This document shows positions 1 to 9,411 of a stretch of 64,000 bases of DNA, piece by piece. The position numbers and the translations under genes are program-made. The notes under the pieces were generated by a model. That model saw nothing but the letters and a program-made list of their open reading frames with translations, was not told where the DNA came from and did no database searches. Origin of the DNA: Crocosphaera sp. (GTDB lineage: Bacteria > Cyanobacteriota > Cyanobacteriia > Cyanobacteriales > Microcystaceae); assembly GCA_030065205.1 (NCBI GenBank), contig JASJDN010000007.1:1-64000 (forward strand). The letters run 5' to 3'. Positions within the stretch are counted from its first letter, which is position 1. Every line of letters begins with the position of its first letter.

Positions 1-272
1 CGTCACCATTACAATTTCTGAGTGCCTAATTCTGAGGTTTTCTCAGAATGTAAGAGGCACGAAGGGCGATATTTGTTCCGACGATCTGAGGTAAGGGAAG
101 CCAATCCCCTTGATATTTAATGCACTTTACTGCTATTCAAAATTGTAGCACAAATCGACAAATTCTGCCCCGAAATTCATCCCGTCCGCTATGCCTATGG
201 TCTTCTTTCGGGAAGAATGATAAATTTTGCGATAATCCTGTTAAAATAGGATGAAAATTAGATTGATTACCT

Positions 273-1097
273 ATGATTAGCGTTATTACTCCTGTTTATA
301 ACGGAGAGTCTTATATTGAATCTTGTATTGAGGTAGTAATTGAGCAAAATTGTTCTGATGTTGAACATCTGATTATTGATGGAGGTTCACAAGATCAAAC
401 GGTTGCAATTGTTAAAGAATATGCTCAAAACTATCCTCATATTCGTTGGATTTCTGAAGCGGATCAAGGTCAATCTGATGCGATGAATAAAGGGATTAAT
501 CTGGCTAAAGGTGAGATTATTACTATTTTAAATGTTGACGATTATTATCAGCCGAATGTGTTAAATCGTGTTCTAGAAATTTTTAAGACATTACCAGAAA
601 ATAGCTTTTTAGTGGGTAATTGTCAGGTTTGGAATATTAAGGGTAAACTAAGATTTACTAACAAACCTAAAAAACTGAGGTTAACGGATTTGTTATTGGG
701 ATGGTCGGTTAATCCTCACCCGATTAATCCTTCTGCCTATTTTTATCATAAATCTCTACACGATATAGTCGGATTCTATGAGGTTGAAGATCATTATACG
801 ATGGATCTCGATTTTTTATTCCGAGTGGTGCAAAAAGCTAATATTAAATATGTGGATGAAGTGTGGGGTAATTATCGTTATATTCCGGGGACAAAAACGT
901 TTAAAGATCGTAGAAAAGGTGAAGGAAAATCAAGATTTGACCCTTTGTTTGCAACCTATTATCAACAATTATCTCCCTTTGAAAAGATGGAATTTGCTCT
1001 CAAAGATTTGTGGTTAAAAAGATTCATGGCTAAATTTAGACATTTCATTAAACATCCTAATAAATTTTTACCTTATTTACTAAGAAAACAGAATTAA
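273..1097 (+). CDS. Family 2 glycosyltransferase
   Basis: A 274-residue GT-A fold glycosyltransferase. It would transfer a sugar from an activated nucleotide donor to a polysaccharide or glycolipid acceptor at the cytoplasmic face of the membrane. The N-terminus has the family start SVITPVYNG, then the nucleotide-binding DGGSQDQT segment near residue 37 and a metal-binding NVDD near residues 87-90. No membrane segment is seen, so it is probably soluble or peripheral. It faces a convergent GT4 gene 13 bases away, so this corner looks like part of a surface-polysaccharide locus cut by the window edge. Donor and acceptor cannot be told from sequence. Confidence 0.88.
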   Translation: MISVITPVYNGESYIESCIEVVIEQNCSDVEHLIIDGGSQDQTVAIVKEYAQNYPHIRWISEADQGQSDAMNKGINLAKGEIITILNVDDYYQPNVLNRVLEIFKTLPENSFLVGNCQVWNIKGKLRFTNKPKKLRLTDLLLGWSVNPHPINPSAYFYHKSLHDIVGFYEVEDHYTMDLDFLFRVVQKANIKYVDEVWGNYRYIPGTKTFKDRRKGEGKSRFDPLFATYYQQLSPFEKMEFALKDLWLKRFMAKFRHFIKHPNKFLPYLLRKQN

Positions 1098-1110
1098 TCT
1101 AAGTTGGGAG

Positions 1111-2349
1111 TTAACTTTTGTTAGGCAAAATTTCTTTGATCACTTGCTTAACTCGTTCATAGTTGGATTCCCAAGAGTATTCTTGTTTGACTAATTCATA
1201 AGCATTATTTCTTAAGTCTAACCGCAAGGAAGGGTTAGACCAAAATTTGTCTATGGCTTCAATTATTTCTTCTATACTGTTTCTAATTAATAGATGTTTG
1301 CCATCCGTTGCTTTTATCCCTTCGGCCCCTTTTGCGGTACTAATTATAGGACAACCAGATGCAAACGCTTCTACTATTTTTAAGCGGGTTCCACCTCCAT
1401 GTAATAAGGGGACAACCATGACACTCGCAGCAGCGACATAGGGTTGTACTTCTGGGACGCTTCCTGTAACAATAATATTCGGATCTTTTTTGGCCAAGTC
1501 TAACATTTGTTGGGTAGGGGCCCGTCCCACAAATAATAATTGACAGTCTGGATATTTTTGTTTAATTTTAGGGTAAATTTTATCTATCAATAATTCAGTG
1601 GCAATTTTATTGGGATAATAAGACTGTTGACCTAAAAATAGGATGGCGTGTTCTGGATTTTTGACTTGTTCAATGGGTTCATATTCTTGATTAAATGCTT
1701 TTTTATAGTTATCAATGTTTACCCCATTAGGAATAACATAAAGCGGGGTGTTTTTTCCATACATTTCTTGACAGAGTTGTACGTCATCTTCACTACATAA
1801 CCAAACTTGATCCACTTGTCGGGTAAACTGTTTTTCCATTCCCCTTAAATGGGCTGTTTGAATTTTAGCTTTCAGTTGAACTCTTAAACTTTCTTGCGAT
1901 CGATCCGGTTGGGCTGATAAATGGGCTTCAATGTTATGATTATCAAAAATAATACGACAAGGAAACTGTTTAATCACGGATAAATAACGGTATAACCAAA
2001 CTTGTTCGAGGATAACCAAATCAGGTTTAAATTCTGACATTAGTTCGGCTAATTTTTGGGCTGTGAAACGACAATAGGGCCAGTCTGCATCCGGATCACC
2101 AATGGGCCGTAACCACCATAAACGCCGTTCTAACTCTTCCCAGCCGGTTCTTGTCTCATCCACATTATAATGTTTCCAAAGGTCAACCCCTGGCAAAGTC
2201 TGATAACTTGGGGTCCAGTTAGCCGCCGAAAAAAGGGCCACTGGACCGAACTTCATCATGACATTCATATTTTGCCAGTTGCGTAGAGAAACGCCACTTT
2301 TGATAGGAAGGGGAACTTCTTTGGTAATGAATAACGTTTTGATGGTCAT
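1111..2349 (-). CDS. Family 4 (GT-B) glycosyltransferase
   Basis: A 412-residue GT-B glycosyltransferase. The C-terminal half carries the GT4 signature: a LFVGRAP core strand, a VPEVQPYVAAASVMVVPL segment and the HGGGTRLKIVEAFASG donor-site motif with its conserved Glu. The N-terminal Rossmann half begins with a strand rich in hydrophobic residues (TLFITKEVPLP) followed by a loop with SGVSLRN. It probably builds exopolysaccharide or lipopolysaccharide together with the convergent GT2 gene. The specific linkage cannot be deduced. The ATG start fits the start expected for the fold. Confidence 0.87.
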   Translation of the reverse strand: MTIKTLFITKEVPLPIKSGVSLRNWQNMNVMMKFGPVALFSAANWTPSYQTLPGVDLWKHYNVDETRTGWEELERRLWWLRPIGDPDADWPYCRFTAQKLAELMSEFKPDLVILEQVWLYRYLSVIKQFPCRIIFDNHNIEAHLSAQPDRSQESLRVQLKAKIQTAHLRGMEKQFTRQVDQVWLCSEDDVQLCQEMYGKNTPLYVIPNGVNIDNYKKAFNQEYEPIEQVKNPEHAILFLGQQSYYPNKIATELLIDKIYPKIKQKYPDCQLLFVGRAPTQQMLDLAKKDPNIIVTGSVPEVQPYVAAASVMVVPLLHGGGTRLKIVEAFASGCPIISTAKGAEGIKATDGKHLLIRNSIEEIIEAIDKFWSNPSLRLDLRNNAYELVKQEYSWESNYERVKQVIKEILPNKS

Positions 2350-2378
2350 ACCATTGATATATTAAGGGAATGTTGAGG

Positions 2379-2867
2379 TTATAGTAACTTGACCAGTATA
2401 TCTTTAACGGCGGGAGGAAGTTGACGCATAATTTTTCCTTTTTCTCGATCCATGGCCACTAAGGTAACTTTTCCGGTAACATGGATAAGTTGGCGATCGC
2501 TGGATTCAATGCGACAATCCCAATACATCCGCACTCCTTTCATTTCTGCCATACGAGTTTTGACGATCGCTATTTCTCCTAACTGCAAGACTCGATGGTA
2601 TCGTAGTGATAATTCCACCACTGGTAAATCACAGCCTAATTTTACCAATTCAGCAAAATCCATGCCCATCGAACGCAGACACTCTACTCTAGCGGTTTCT
2701 ATCCAAGTGATATAAGTACCATGCCAAACAACCCCTGCATAGTCGGTATGATGGGGTTGTACCCTCACGGAATACTCAAACCATTTTTCTGTGGTTGCTT
2801 TGAGGGGGGTTTTACGGGTGATAGCAGTGGTGGGGGGAAGTTGGGGGGACTCTTGGGAGGAAGACAA
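2379..2867 (-). CDS. Hotdog-fold acyl-CoA thioesterase (4HBT/YbgC type)
   Basis: A 162-residue single hotdog domain. The motif HHTDYAGVVWHGTYITWIE holds the catalytic Asp of the 4HBT family and the long helix that follows it. Such enzymes cleave acyl-CoA thioesters in the cytoplasm. It differs from the Synechocystis Slr0204-type DHNA-CoA hydrolase as I remember it, so I do not call it MenI. The first 30 residues are rich in Pro, Thr and Ser and the open frame begins with TTG. No in-frame ATG precedes the domain, so the true start is uncertain and could be any of several TTG or GTG codons. It lies 29 bases upstream of the GT4 gene on the same strand. Confidence 0.8.
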   Translation of the reverse strand: MSSSQESPQLPPTTAITRKTPLKATTEKWFEYSVRVQPHHTDYAGVVWHGTYITWIETARVECLRSMGMDFAELVKLGCDLPVVELSLRYHRVLQLGEIAIVKTRMAEMKGVRMYWDCRIESSDRQLIHVTGKVTLVAMDREKGKIMRQLPPAVKDILVKLL

Positions 2868-2918
2868 GGGATTAAACTCTCAGAGATGTTCGGCTAATTT
2901 GTTTGTTATTTTATCAAA

Positions 2919-5237
2919 TTACTCTATTTTAGTAATAGAGTTAGTTCTAGGATCAACAATTTTCCGACCCAGTCCGGCAAATTGAATGGCGAGGTTGGTC
3001 TTTTTTCCTGACCCTAAGACGTGGGTAATTTCCCCTTCTCCAAAACTATGATGAATGACGCGATCACCCACTGACCATTTTATATTAGTAGAATTAGACT
3101 CTGTTTTTTTTCGATAAACTTTTTTAACAGTTCCCCGAACATTACTATCAATTAAGTCTTGGGGAATTTCTTGCAAAAATTGTGACACCATTTTCATTTC
3201 TTTTGACCCCCAGACATATCTTTCTCTGGCGTGAGTAATAAATAATTGTTCTTGGGCGCGGGTAATACCTACATAACATAATCTTCGTTCTTCTTCTAAG
3301 GATAAAGGATCGTTTAAACTGCGAATGTGAGGTAAGGTTCCTTGTTCTAACCCCACTAAAAAGACAATGGGAAATTCTAACCCTTTGGCAGAGTGTAAGG
3401 TCATTAACGATACCTTTTCTTGTCCTTCATCCAGATTATCTAAATCCGAAGCCAAGGAAGCATTAGTTAAATAACCTTGTAAACTGGTGTCTTCATTCTC
3501 TTCTTGATATTGAGCGATCGCACTGTACAATTCATAGATATTTTCCAGTCTATTGTCCGCTTCTTCGGTTCCTTTTTGTTTAAGATCATCCACGTATCCT
3601 GATAGTTCCATCACCTGATCAAAGATTTCTGTAGCAGAAGCTTCTTTTAATTTTCCTTGTAATTCTTTAATCAGCGTTGCAAATTTATTGACGGATTTTG
3701 CTGCCCTTCCTGCCAAGGTTTTCACCGATGTTTCATCGCTGACAATTTCCCATAACGGGATTTCTAATTCTTGAGATGCTTTCAGGAGTGAATCAATAGA
3801 AGTTTTACCGATTCCTCGACGGGGAGAATTAATGACCCTCAGTAAACTAACCGTATCAAAGGGATTAACAATTAACCGTAAATAGGCCAAAGAATCTTTA
3901 ATTTCTTGACGGTCATAAAACTTAAATCCCCCCACAATAGTATAGGGAATATTATTGCGAATTAAATTATCTTCAAAGGGACGAGATTGAGCATTAACCC
4001 GATACAATAAAGCAAAATCGCCCCAATTTAATTCTGGGTTGCTTTCCACTAATTCTTGAATTTTATTAATTACAAAATCTGCTTCTATCCGTTCATCTTC
4101 TGCTTTAAAACAGTAAATGACTTCCCCTTCTCCTCGGGTGGGACGTAAAATTTTATCAATCCGTTGACTATTATTTTCGATCAACTGATTAGCTGCTTGT
4201 AAAATCGTTTCCGTTGAGCGATAATTTTCCTCTAATTTAACCATTGTTCTCGTATCTTCATCGGGCAAACCATCCCCAAAATCAGATTGAAAATTCAATA
4301 AAATCGTAAAATCTGCCATGCGAAAACTATAAATAGATTGATCCGCATCTCCTACTACAAAAATTGAACGGTTTTCCCAGTTCCATTCACTTTTTCTGGT
4401 TTCTCCGTTGGTGGTTAATAGTTGAATCAGATCGTATTGAATACGGTTCGTATCTTGATATTCATCTACTAAAATATGCTTAAATTGAGAGTGCCAATAA
4501 CCCAGAAGGGACTCATTTTGTTGAAATAAACGCACAGGAATTAAAATCAAATCATCAAAATCCAGCGCATTATTAGCCGCTAATTGGTTTTGATATTCGT
4601 TATAAACTTCCGCAATAACACGGCCTTTAGCATAAGAATGTTCTTTTAAATAATCTTCAGGAGATAATCCTAAATTTTTAGCATTACTAATCGCGTAACG
4701 AACATTTCTCGGGTTAAACTTTTTATCATCTAAATTAAACTGTTTGAGAACAATATTCTTAACTAAACTCTGCACATCAGACTCATCAAAAATTGAAAAA
4801 TTACGCTCCCATTGCCGCTTTTTCTCATCTTGATACTTATTAATATCGTAGCGAAGAATTCTGGCACATAAACTATGAAAAGTCCCAATCCATAATTTCT
4901 TGGTTGTCTTCTTATAAACTTGGGAAAGTAACCGTTTTTGATCGTATTCTGGAAGAGAATTAAACGGTTGACCTTGCTGTTTTAAAGCCATTTCTTGAGC
5001 AAATAACCGCTCAAGTCTATCTTTCATCTCCCGTGCGGCCTTATTGGTAAAGGTTACCGCTAAAATCGACTCAGGATCAACTTGATAATGAGTGATTAGG
5101 TGTGCAATTCTATAGGTGAGAGCGCGGGTTTTGCCCGAACCTGCACCAGCAACAACTAATAAGGGTCCGCAAAAATGTTCAACAGCAATACGTTGTGAAG
5201 GGTTAAGTTGAGAGAGAAAATTAACCGAAGTCGTCAT
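2919..5237 (-). CDS. pcrA: ATP-dependent DNA helicase PcrA/UvrD
   Basis: A superfamily 1A 3'-to-5' helicase of 772 residues, the usual length for PcrA/UvrD. It unwinds DNA in nucleotide excision and mismatch repair and strips proteins from DNA. Visible motifs: Walker A GAGSGKTRAL near residue 31, DEYQDTN (Walker B) near 258, VGDADQSIYSFR near 295, and TLHSAKGLEF near 615. The last 50 residues form the small Tudor-like C-terminal domain (WSVGDRVIHHSFGEGEI) found in PcrA, which contacts RNA polymerase in relatives. No frameshift or missing motif. It is divergent from yfr1-trxA. Confidence 0.95.
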   Translation of the reverse strand: MTTSVNFLSQLNPSQRIAVEHFCGPLLVVAGAGSGKTRALTYRIAHLITHYQVDPESILAVTFTNKAAREMKDRLERLFAQEMALKQQGQPFNSLPEYDQKRLLSQVYKKTTKKLWIGTFHSLCARILRYDINKYQDEKKRQWERNFSIFDESDVQSLVKNIVLKQFNLDDKKFNPRNVRYAISNAKNLGLSPEDYLKEHSYAKGRVIAEVYNEYQNQLAANNALDFDDLILIPVRLFQQNESLLGYWHSQFKHILVDEYQDTNRIQYDLIQLLTTNGETRKSEWNWENRSIFVVGDADQSIYSFRMADFTILLNFQSDFGDGLPDEDTRTMVKLEENYRSTETILQAANQLIENNSQRIDKILRPTRGEGEVIYCFKAEDERIEADFVINKIQELVESNPELNWGDFALLYRVNAQSRPFEDNLIRNNIPYTIVGGFKFYDRQEIKDSLAYLRLIVNPFDTVSLLRVINSPRRGIGKTSIDSLLKASQELEIPLWEIVSDETSVKTLAGRAAKSVNKFATLIKELQGKLKEASATEIFDQVMELSGYVDDLKQKGTEEADNRLENIYELYSAIAQYQEENEDTSLQGYLTNASLASDLDNLDEGQEKVSLMTLHSAKGLEFPIVFLVGLEQGTLPHIRSLNDPLSLEEERRLCYVGITRAQEQLFITHARERYVWGSKEMKMVSQFLQEIPQDLIDSNVRGTVKKVYRKKTESNSTNIKWSVGDRVIHHSFGEGEITHVLGSGKKTNLAIQFAGLGRKIVDPRTNSITKIE

Positions 5238-5490
5238 AAAACTTTACAATAAGGTGACATACTTGAACTATATTGATTTTATCTTCTACCATTCCATAAC
5301 AGAGATTGTCTTACACTGTTTTTAGAGGGGACTTAGGCTGTTTCAACCCTCTCCACCCACAGAAACAGACTTCGTTGAGAGACCTTCCCTGAAAGCTAAA
5401 ATCAGGTATAACTGCCTAGCTTAACATATTAAGCAAAAAAAAAATTTTTGCTCAGGGCAAATTTAGTGAATCAAAATGGAAATTCTCCCT

Positions 5491-5496
5491 TACAAT
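5491..5496 (+). promoter_or_regulatory. Probable -10 element of yfr1
   Basis: The hexamer TACAAT ends seven bases before the first paired base of the Yfr1 RNA (5504), the right distance for a sigma-70-type -10 box. I see no convincing -35 hexamer at 16-18 bases upstream. Confidence 0.5.
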
Positions 5497-5503
5497 AGAG
5501 ATA

Positions 5504-5571
5504 GCGGAGGCGAAAGTTTCCGTTCACTCCTCACACCACACTCCGCCCGGCATTAGTTCGGGCGGTTTCTT
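5504..5571 (+). ncRNA. yfr1: Small regulatory RNA Yfr1
   Basis: A roughly 65-nt RNA with the hallmark of Yfr1: the ultraconserved single-stranded 11-mer ACTCCTCACAC at 5526-5536, between a 5' stem-loop (5504-5522) and a strong GC-rich hairpin (CCGCCCG 5543-5549 pairing with CGGGCGG 5559-5565) followed by TTTCTT, the intrinsic terminator. Yfr1 is an Hfq-independent antisense regulator that pairs with ribosome binding regions of outer-membrane porin mRNAs in marine picocyanobacteria. Its position upstream of trxA in the same orientation matches the synteny known from other cyanobacteria. The rest of the gap, 5238-5490, shows nothing else I recognise. Confidence 0.92.
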
Positions 5572-5630
5572 ATGGAAGGAACCCTACCTAACCTCAATAC
5601 TTGTAAAACCCTAGAGAGTTTTGAGTATGG

Positions 5631-5636
5631 TAGAAT
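5631..5636 (+). promoter_or_regulatory. Possible extended -10 promoter of trxA
   Basis: TAGAAT preceded by TG one base upstream (TGGTAGAAT) forms an extended -10 element about 47 bases before the trxA start codon. No good -35 hexamer is present at the usual spacing, as expected for extended -10 promoters. Prediction by eye only. Confidence 0.35.
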
Positions 5637-5682
5637 TCTAGAGTATTCTAGATAAACATCAGCCATCAAAGGAATTCATAAT

Positions 5683-6006
5683 ATGTCAGCTGCAGTTCCA
5701 GTTACAGATAGTAGTTTTAAAGCAGATGTTTTAGAGAGCGATGTTCCCGTTCTAGTGGATTTTTGGGCGCCTTGGTGTGGTCCGTGTCGTATGGTCGCTC
5801 CCGTTGTAGACGAAATAGCCGAACAATACTCAGGTCAGGTTAAAGTCGTCAAACTCAATACGGATGAAAATCCTAACACTGCTAGTCAGTATGGTATTCG
5901 TAGTATTCCCACCCTGATGATTTTTAAGGGAGGTCAACGCGTGGATATGGTCGTCGGGGCCGTTCCTAAAACAACCCTTGCTTCCACCCTAGAAAAATAT
6001 CTTTAA
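5683..6006 (+). CDS. trxA: Thioredoxin (m-type, TrxA)
   Basis: A 107-residue thioredoxin, the normal length. The redox motif WCGPC is at residues 31-35 and the cis-Pro segment [11 protein letters not shown] follows about 40 residues later. It reduces disulphides in Calvin-cycle and other target enzymes using electrons from ferredoxin- or NADPH-thioredoxin reductase. An AGGA ribosome binding site lies eight bases before the ATG. It follows yfr1 and is closed by its own terminator, so it is a single-gene transcript. Confidence 0.96.
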   Translation: MSAAVPVTDSSFKADVLESDVPVLVDFWAPWCGPCRMVAPVVDEIAEQYSGQVKVVKLNTDENPNTASQYGIRSIPTLMIFKGGQRVDMVVGAVPKTTLASTLEKYL

Positions 6007-6035
6007 GTTTTGATAAAAAATCAAGACTGCATTTG

Positions 6036-6069
6036 AAGAGGTAAGCTATTTTGGTTTTACCTCTTTTTT
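6036..6069 (+). terminator. Intrinsic terminator of trxA
   Basis: AAGAGGTAA (6036-6044) pairs perfectly with TTACCTCTT (6057-6065) and is followed by a T-run ending at 6069. It ends trxA transcription and sits just before the next gene, which argues against a TTG start for that gene at 6068. Confidence 0.85.
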
Positions 6070-6088
6070 GATCCTTATATTAAGAAAC

Positions 6089-7144
6089 ATGAACAAGCCT
6101 CGTTTTTTCACCACTTGGTTTCTTGGTGTTGTTATCGTTTTATTTATCGTTTTATTCCCCATTTTGACTGTAGCTGACGATAGTCCTTTACAACAAGGTT
6201 GGACTCCTTCGATATTTGGTAAAGAGGACGAGGTGGGTTCGGTTAATTGGATTACAGATAAAAAGGTTTTAGACGCGATTAAATTAGTTAAAAAAGGGAA
6301 GACCGTTACCCTAGGAAAAGTTTATCAAAGTGATATTCCCGTCTTTGGTGAACGAACTTGGAAATTGATAATTCCTGGTGTACCAACCGGAGGACCGTTA
6401 GGGGATAATCAGATTGTTTACAACGATGAATATGTGATTGCAGAATTAGGACAAATTGGCACACAGTTTGATGGGTTAGGTCATATTGGAGTGAATACCT
6501 CTCAAGGAAATTATTTTTACAATGGTCATTTTTTAGAAGACTTTGGTACTTCTTATGGGTTGAATAAATTAGGCGTTGAAAAAATAGCAGAAAAAGGATA
6601 CGTCACCAGAGGTGTCTTATTAGATATTGCTGCTTATCGTGGGGTTAAACAGTTACCAGTTCCTACAGGAAAGGGGAAAAATGATCCGGGAATTATTACA
6701 GTGGATGATATTAAAGGAGCCATTAAAAAACAAAAAATTGCCCCGATTCAACAGGGAGATGTGGTGCTATTTTATACAGGACATGGTAATTATTGGGGTG
6801 AAGACTGGGATAGTTTAACCGAAGAAGAAAAACAAGAGAATAAACAGTTATTTAATGCAGGGGAACCCGGTCCGGGTATCACCGCTTGTCGTTATTTATC
6901 ACAGCAAAAAATTGCTATGGTAGGGTCAGATACTTGGGGAACAGAAGCAGTTCCAGGAGAAGATATTAACCGTCCTTTTGACTGTCATATTGAATGGATG
7001 GTTAAACATGGTATCACTAATATTGAAAATTTGGACTTAAGTGAATTAGTTAAGGATGAAGTTTATGAATTTATGTTTGTTTTTGCCCCACTCAAAATGA
7101 AAGGAGCAACCGGTTCTCCCGGTAATCCTATTGCTATTTATTAA
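6089..7144 (+). CDS. Exported cyclase-family (kynurenine formamidase-like) metal-dependent hydrolase
   Basis: A 351-residue protein of the cyclase/kynurenine-formamidase superfamily (PF04199 type), metal-dependent amide or ester hydrolases. The metal motif appears as GTQFDGLGH, with the usual first His replaced by Gln. Later metal or active-site candidates are HGNYW and the C-terminal DCHIEWMVKHGI. The N-terminus is a signal peptide or anchor: two basic residues, then a hydrophobic stretch of about 20 residues ending TVADD, so it acts outside the plasma membrane. I chose the ATG at 6089 rather than the upstream TTG, which lies inside the trxA terminator. Substrate unknown. Confidence 0.75.
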   Translation: MNKPRFFTTWFLGVVIVLFIVLFPILTVADDSPLQQGWTPSIFGKEDEVGSVNWITDKKVLDAIKLVKKGKTVTLGKVYQSDIPVFGERTWKLIIPGVPTGGPLGDNQIVYNDEYVIAELGQIGTQFDGLGHIGVNTSQGNYFYNGHFLEDFGTSYGLNKLGVEKIAEKGYVTRGVLLDIAAYRGVKQLPVPTGKGKNDPGIITVDDIKGAIKKQKIAPIQQGDVVLFYTGHGNYWGEDWDSLTEEEKQENKQLFNAGEPGPGITACRYLSQQKIAMVGSDTWGTEAVPGEDINRPFDCHIEWMVKHGITNIENLDLSELVKDEVYEFMFVFAPLKMKGATGSPGNPIAIY

Positions 7145-7261
7145 GTGAAAATGGGAGAAAGATAAAGATAGACCTTATATTTTCTAATTAATTTATTTTA
7201 TCTTCCAAAAAAGCTGTACTAACATTGAGGTAAGAAAAATAATAAAGGAAGAGGACTGCTC

Positions 7262-7471
7262 ATGCGTTATGCAGTGATTATTGAAAAGGGAAGATTTCAT
7301 TACGGTGCTTATGTCCCTGACTTACCTGAATGTTCTGCGATTGGACAAACAGTAGAAGAAGTAAAAACATCAATTTATGCTTCTATTTCTGCACATCTGA
7401 ACAGTTTAAAAGCAGAAGGGAATGATTTTCCTAATCCTAAAACCCTATGTGAATATGTAGACGTGAGTTAA
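7262..7471 (+). CDS. Orphan HicB-family antitoxin-like protein
   Basis: A 69-residue HicB-like partial RNase H fold protein: MRYAVIIEKGRFHYGAYVPDLPE start pattern, then the GQTVEEVKTSI helix. In HicBA modules it binds and blocks the HicA mRNA nuclease. No HicA lies next to it; the neighbours are a cyclase-family hydrolase and an unrelated membrane protein. Orphan HicB proteins are common in cyanobacteria and may act in trans or be leftovers. A GGAAGAGG purine tract precedes the ATG. Confidence 0.72.
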   Translation: MRYAVIIEKGRFHYGAYVPDLPECSAIGQTVEEVKTSIYASISAHLNSLKAEGNDFPNPKTLCEYVDVS

Positions 7472-7479
7472 ACCATTAA

Positions 7480-7513
7480 AAACCCCAACTTGCTCACGCT
7501 GAAGTTGGGGTTT
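7480..7513. terminator. Bidirectional intrinsic terminator
   Basis: A twelve-base perfect inverted repeat, AAACCCCAACTT (7480-7491) and AAGTTGGGGTTT (7502-7513), flanked by A-runs on the left and T-rich sequence on the right. It lies between the convergent HicB-like gene and the minus-strand membrane protein gene and includes the last codons of the latter, so it can stop both transcripts. Confidence 0.8.
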
Positions 7514-8060
7514 GAAATATTTCTTTAATAGCTGCGATCGTTATGCAACTAATTCCCCCTAATTCTAATAACCAATTAAGACGAAATCCTGCTAATTCCC
7601 AGTTCAGCAACTGATCGACATGATGAAAGGATGTAGCACGAATGATGATAAAAATCAAGAGAAACGTTAGACCGATTAAAGGTAACATAAATTGTTTTAT
7701 TTTTGTTCCCATTCCTTGTATTAAAAACATAAAACTAGCACCAGCAATAGCAATCAATCCGACAATAAAATCTTTTTGAACTAAACGACGTTGCTCATAC
7801 CAACCTTGTTCTATGGCTATTCGTTTCCCCACCATAGTAAACCAAGATTGTAAATCTAATTGTTTATTAATTCCTAAAAGAAATAAAATTAATCCCAATC
7901 CCCACCAAATCCAGGTATCTTTTTTATTTTTTTGTCCGCATTTAAAACAACAAAAAGCCGTTGAAAAATAAGCAAAAACGGTTAGCAAACCGAGAAGGGT
8001 TGGATCACCGATTCCAGGTTTCCAAGAATTGCCTGAAATAATAATTGCATAATTGCTCAT
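7494..8060 (-). CDS. Multi-pass membrane protein of unknown function
   Basis: A 188-residue integral membrane protein. About five hydrophobic segments are visible, near residues 20-40, 50-64, 98-116, 120-140 and 158-178. A CFKCGQKNKK segment follows the first helix; its CxxC could be a cytoplasmic redox or metal pair. I do not recognise the family. The 3' end runs into the shared terminator hairpin. Confidence 0.6.
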   Translation of the reverse strand: MSNYAIIISGNSWKPGIGDPTLLGLLTVFAYFSTAFCCFKCGQKNKKDTWIWWGLGLILFLLGINKQLDLQSWFTMVGKRIAIEQGWYEQRRLVQKDFIVGLIAIAGASFMFLIQGMGTKIKQFMLPLIGLTFLLIFIIIRATSFHHVDQLLNWELAGFRLNWLLELGGISCITIAAIKEIFQTPTSA

Positions 8061-8313
8061 AAAATGTATTAATGATTAATTAGTAACTGATTTTTCTGAA
8101 TTATGTTTCTGTAATCCCCGATGAGTTTATTGACTTATTAAAAAAATGTAAAAAATCGTTTATGCTAAAGAATAACGGTTAACTGTAGTATGATGATTAG
8201 ACGATATCACCACCGATAACTCTAGCCTGTCAAGGTTGAAAGAGACTTTGTCCTTGTTCCTTGATTGTAACATTTTTTAACTTATCGATCCTCATATATA
8301 ATTACAAATTTGA

Positions 8314-9411
8314 ATGAATTTTATCTTAATTTTTGGGTTACTCTTAGCAGGATTAGTATTATTAGTAGTGGGAGCAGAAATTTTAGTGAGGGGGGCTGCT
8401 CGCCTAGCTGCAAGTGTGGGTATTTCCCCCTTAGTCATTGGCTTAACCATTGTTTCTTATGGTACCAGTTCTCCAGAAATGGCAGTGGCCGTTCAATCGA
8501 GTTTAGCCGGTCAAGCTGAGTTAGCCTTGGGGAATGTCATTGGTAGTAATATTTTTAATATTTTAGTCATTTTAGGCTTATCTTCCCTAGCCATTCCTCT
8601 GATGGTAGCGCAACAGTTAATTCGTTTAGATGTTCCGATTATGATTGGGGTATCTTGTTTAACGCTGTTCTTTGGCTTAGATCGAACCATTCATCGTTCT
8701 GATGGGATCATTCTGCTAGTGGGAGGAATCATTTACACCGTATTTTTAATTTATCAAGGGTCAAAACAACCCGATGATCCTGACTCAGAGTATGAGACAG
8801 AATATGGCAATAAAAGTCCTTTATCTTTGGTGGAATGGATAAAAAACATTGCCTTTATTTTATTAGGGGTTGGATGTTTAGTGTGGGGATCTCAGTGGTT
8901 AGTACAGAGTGCCACAGAAATAGCCCGTAAAATTGGCGTGAGTGATTTAATTATTGGCTTAACCATTGTCGCAGCAGGAACTTCCTTACCTGAACTAGCC
9001 ACGTCCATTGTAGCTGCCATGAAAGGAGAAAGGGATATTGCCGTGGGCAATGTGGTCGGTAGTAATATTTTTAATATTTTAACGGTCTTAGCCGTTTGTG
9101 CGATCGTTTCTCCAATGGGGGTTCCTGTGTCTGATGCAGCCCTTCATTTTGATTTACCAGTGATGGTGGCCATTGCCATTGCCTGCTTACCCATTTTCTT
9201 TACCGGCAATGTCATCGCCCGTTGGGAAGGCTGTTTATTCTTAAGTTATTATCTTGCCTATACCACCTATCTAATTTTGTACGCAACGGATCATGATGGA
9301 CTTTCCTTATTTAGTAGTGTCATGCTCTTTTTTGTCATTCCGATTACGGCTGTCACCTTAGTCATTTTGGCATTAAATAGTTTACGAAAAAAACAAAAAA
9401 AAGACCACTAA
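8314..9411 (+). CDS. Calcium/sodium (cation) antiporter, CaCA family
   Basis: A 365-residue inner-membrane antiporter of the YrbG-like CaCA branch, expelling Ca2+ in exchange for Na+ or H+. The two inverted alpha repeats are clear: TIVSYGTSSPE then GNVIGSNIFN near residues 73-82, and TIVAAGTSLPE then GNVVGSNIFN near residues 245-254, giving about ten membrane segments. The Glu of each (T/S)SPE or SLPE motif coordinates the cation. The central loop (DDPDSEYETEYGN) is short and acidic. A TATATAAT-like box occurs about 20 bases before the start. Exact counter-ion cannot be told. Confidence 0.88.
   Translation: MNFILIFGLLLAGLVLLVVGAEILVRGAARLAASVGISPLVIGLTIVSYGTSSPEMAVAVQSSLAGQAELALGNVIGSNIFNILVILGLSSLAIPLMVAQQLIRLDVPIMIGVSCLTLFFGLDRTIHRSDGIILLVGGIIYTVFLIYQGSKQPDDPDSEYETEYGNKSPLSLVEWIKNIAFILLGVGCLVWGSQWLVQSATEIARKIGVSDLIIGLTIVAAGTSLPELATSIVAAMKGERDIAVGNVVGSNIFNILTVLAVCAIVSPMGVPVSDAALHFDLPVMVAIAIACLPIFFTGNVIARWEGCLFLSYYLAYTTYLILYATDHDGLSLFSSVMLFFVIPITAVTLVILALNSLRKKQKKDH

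Noticed and set aside
1-120. A minus-strand open frame at the window edge (ends at 33-35 in TAG).
   Set aside because: It is only about 35 codons, interrupted upstream by a stop near 135, and not recognisable.
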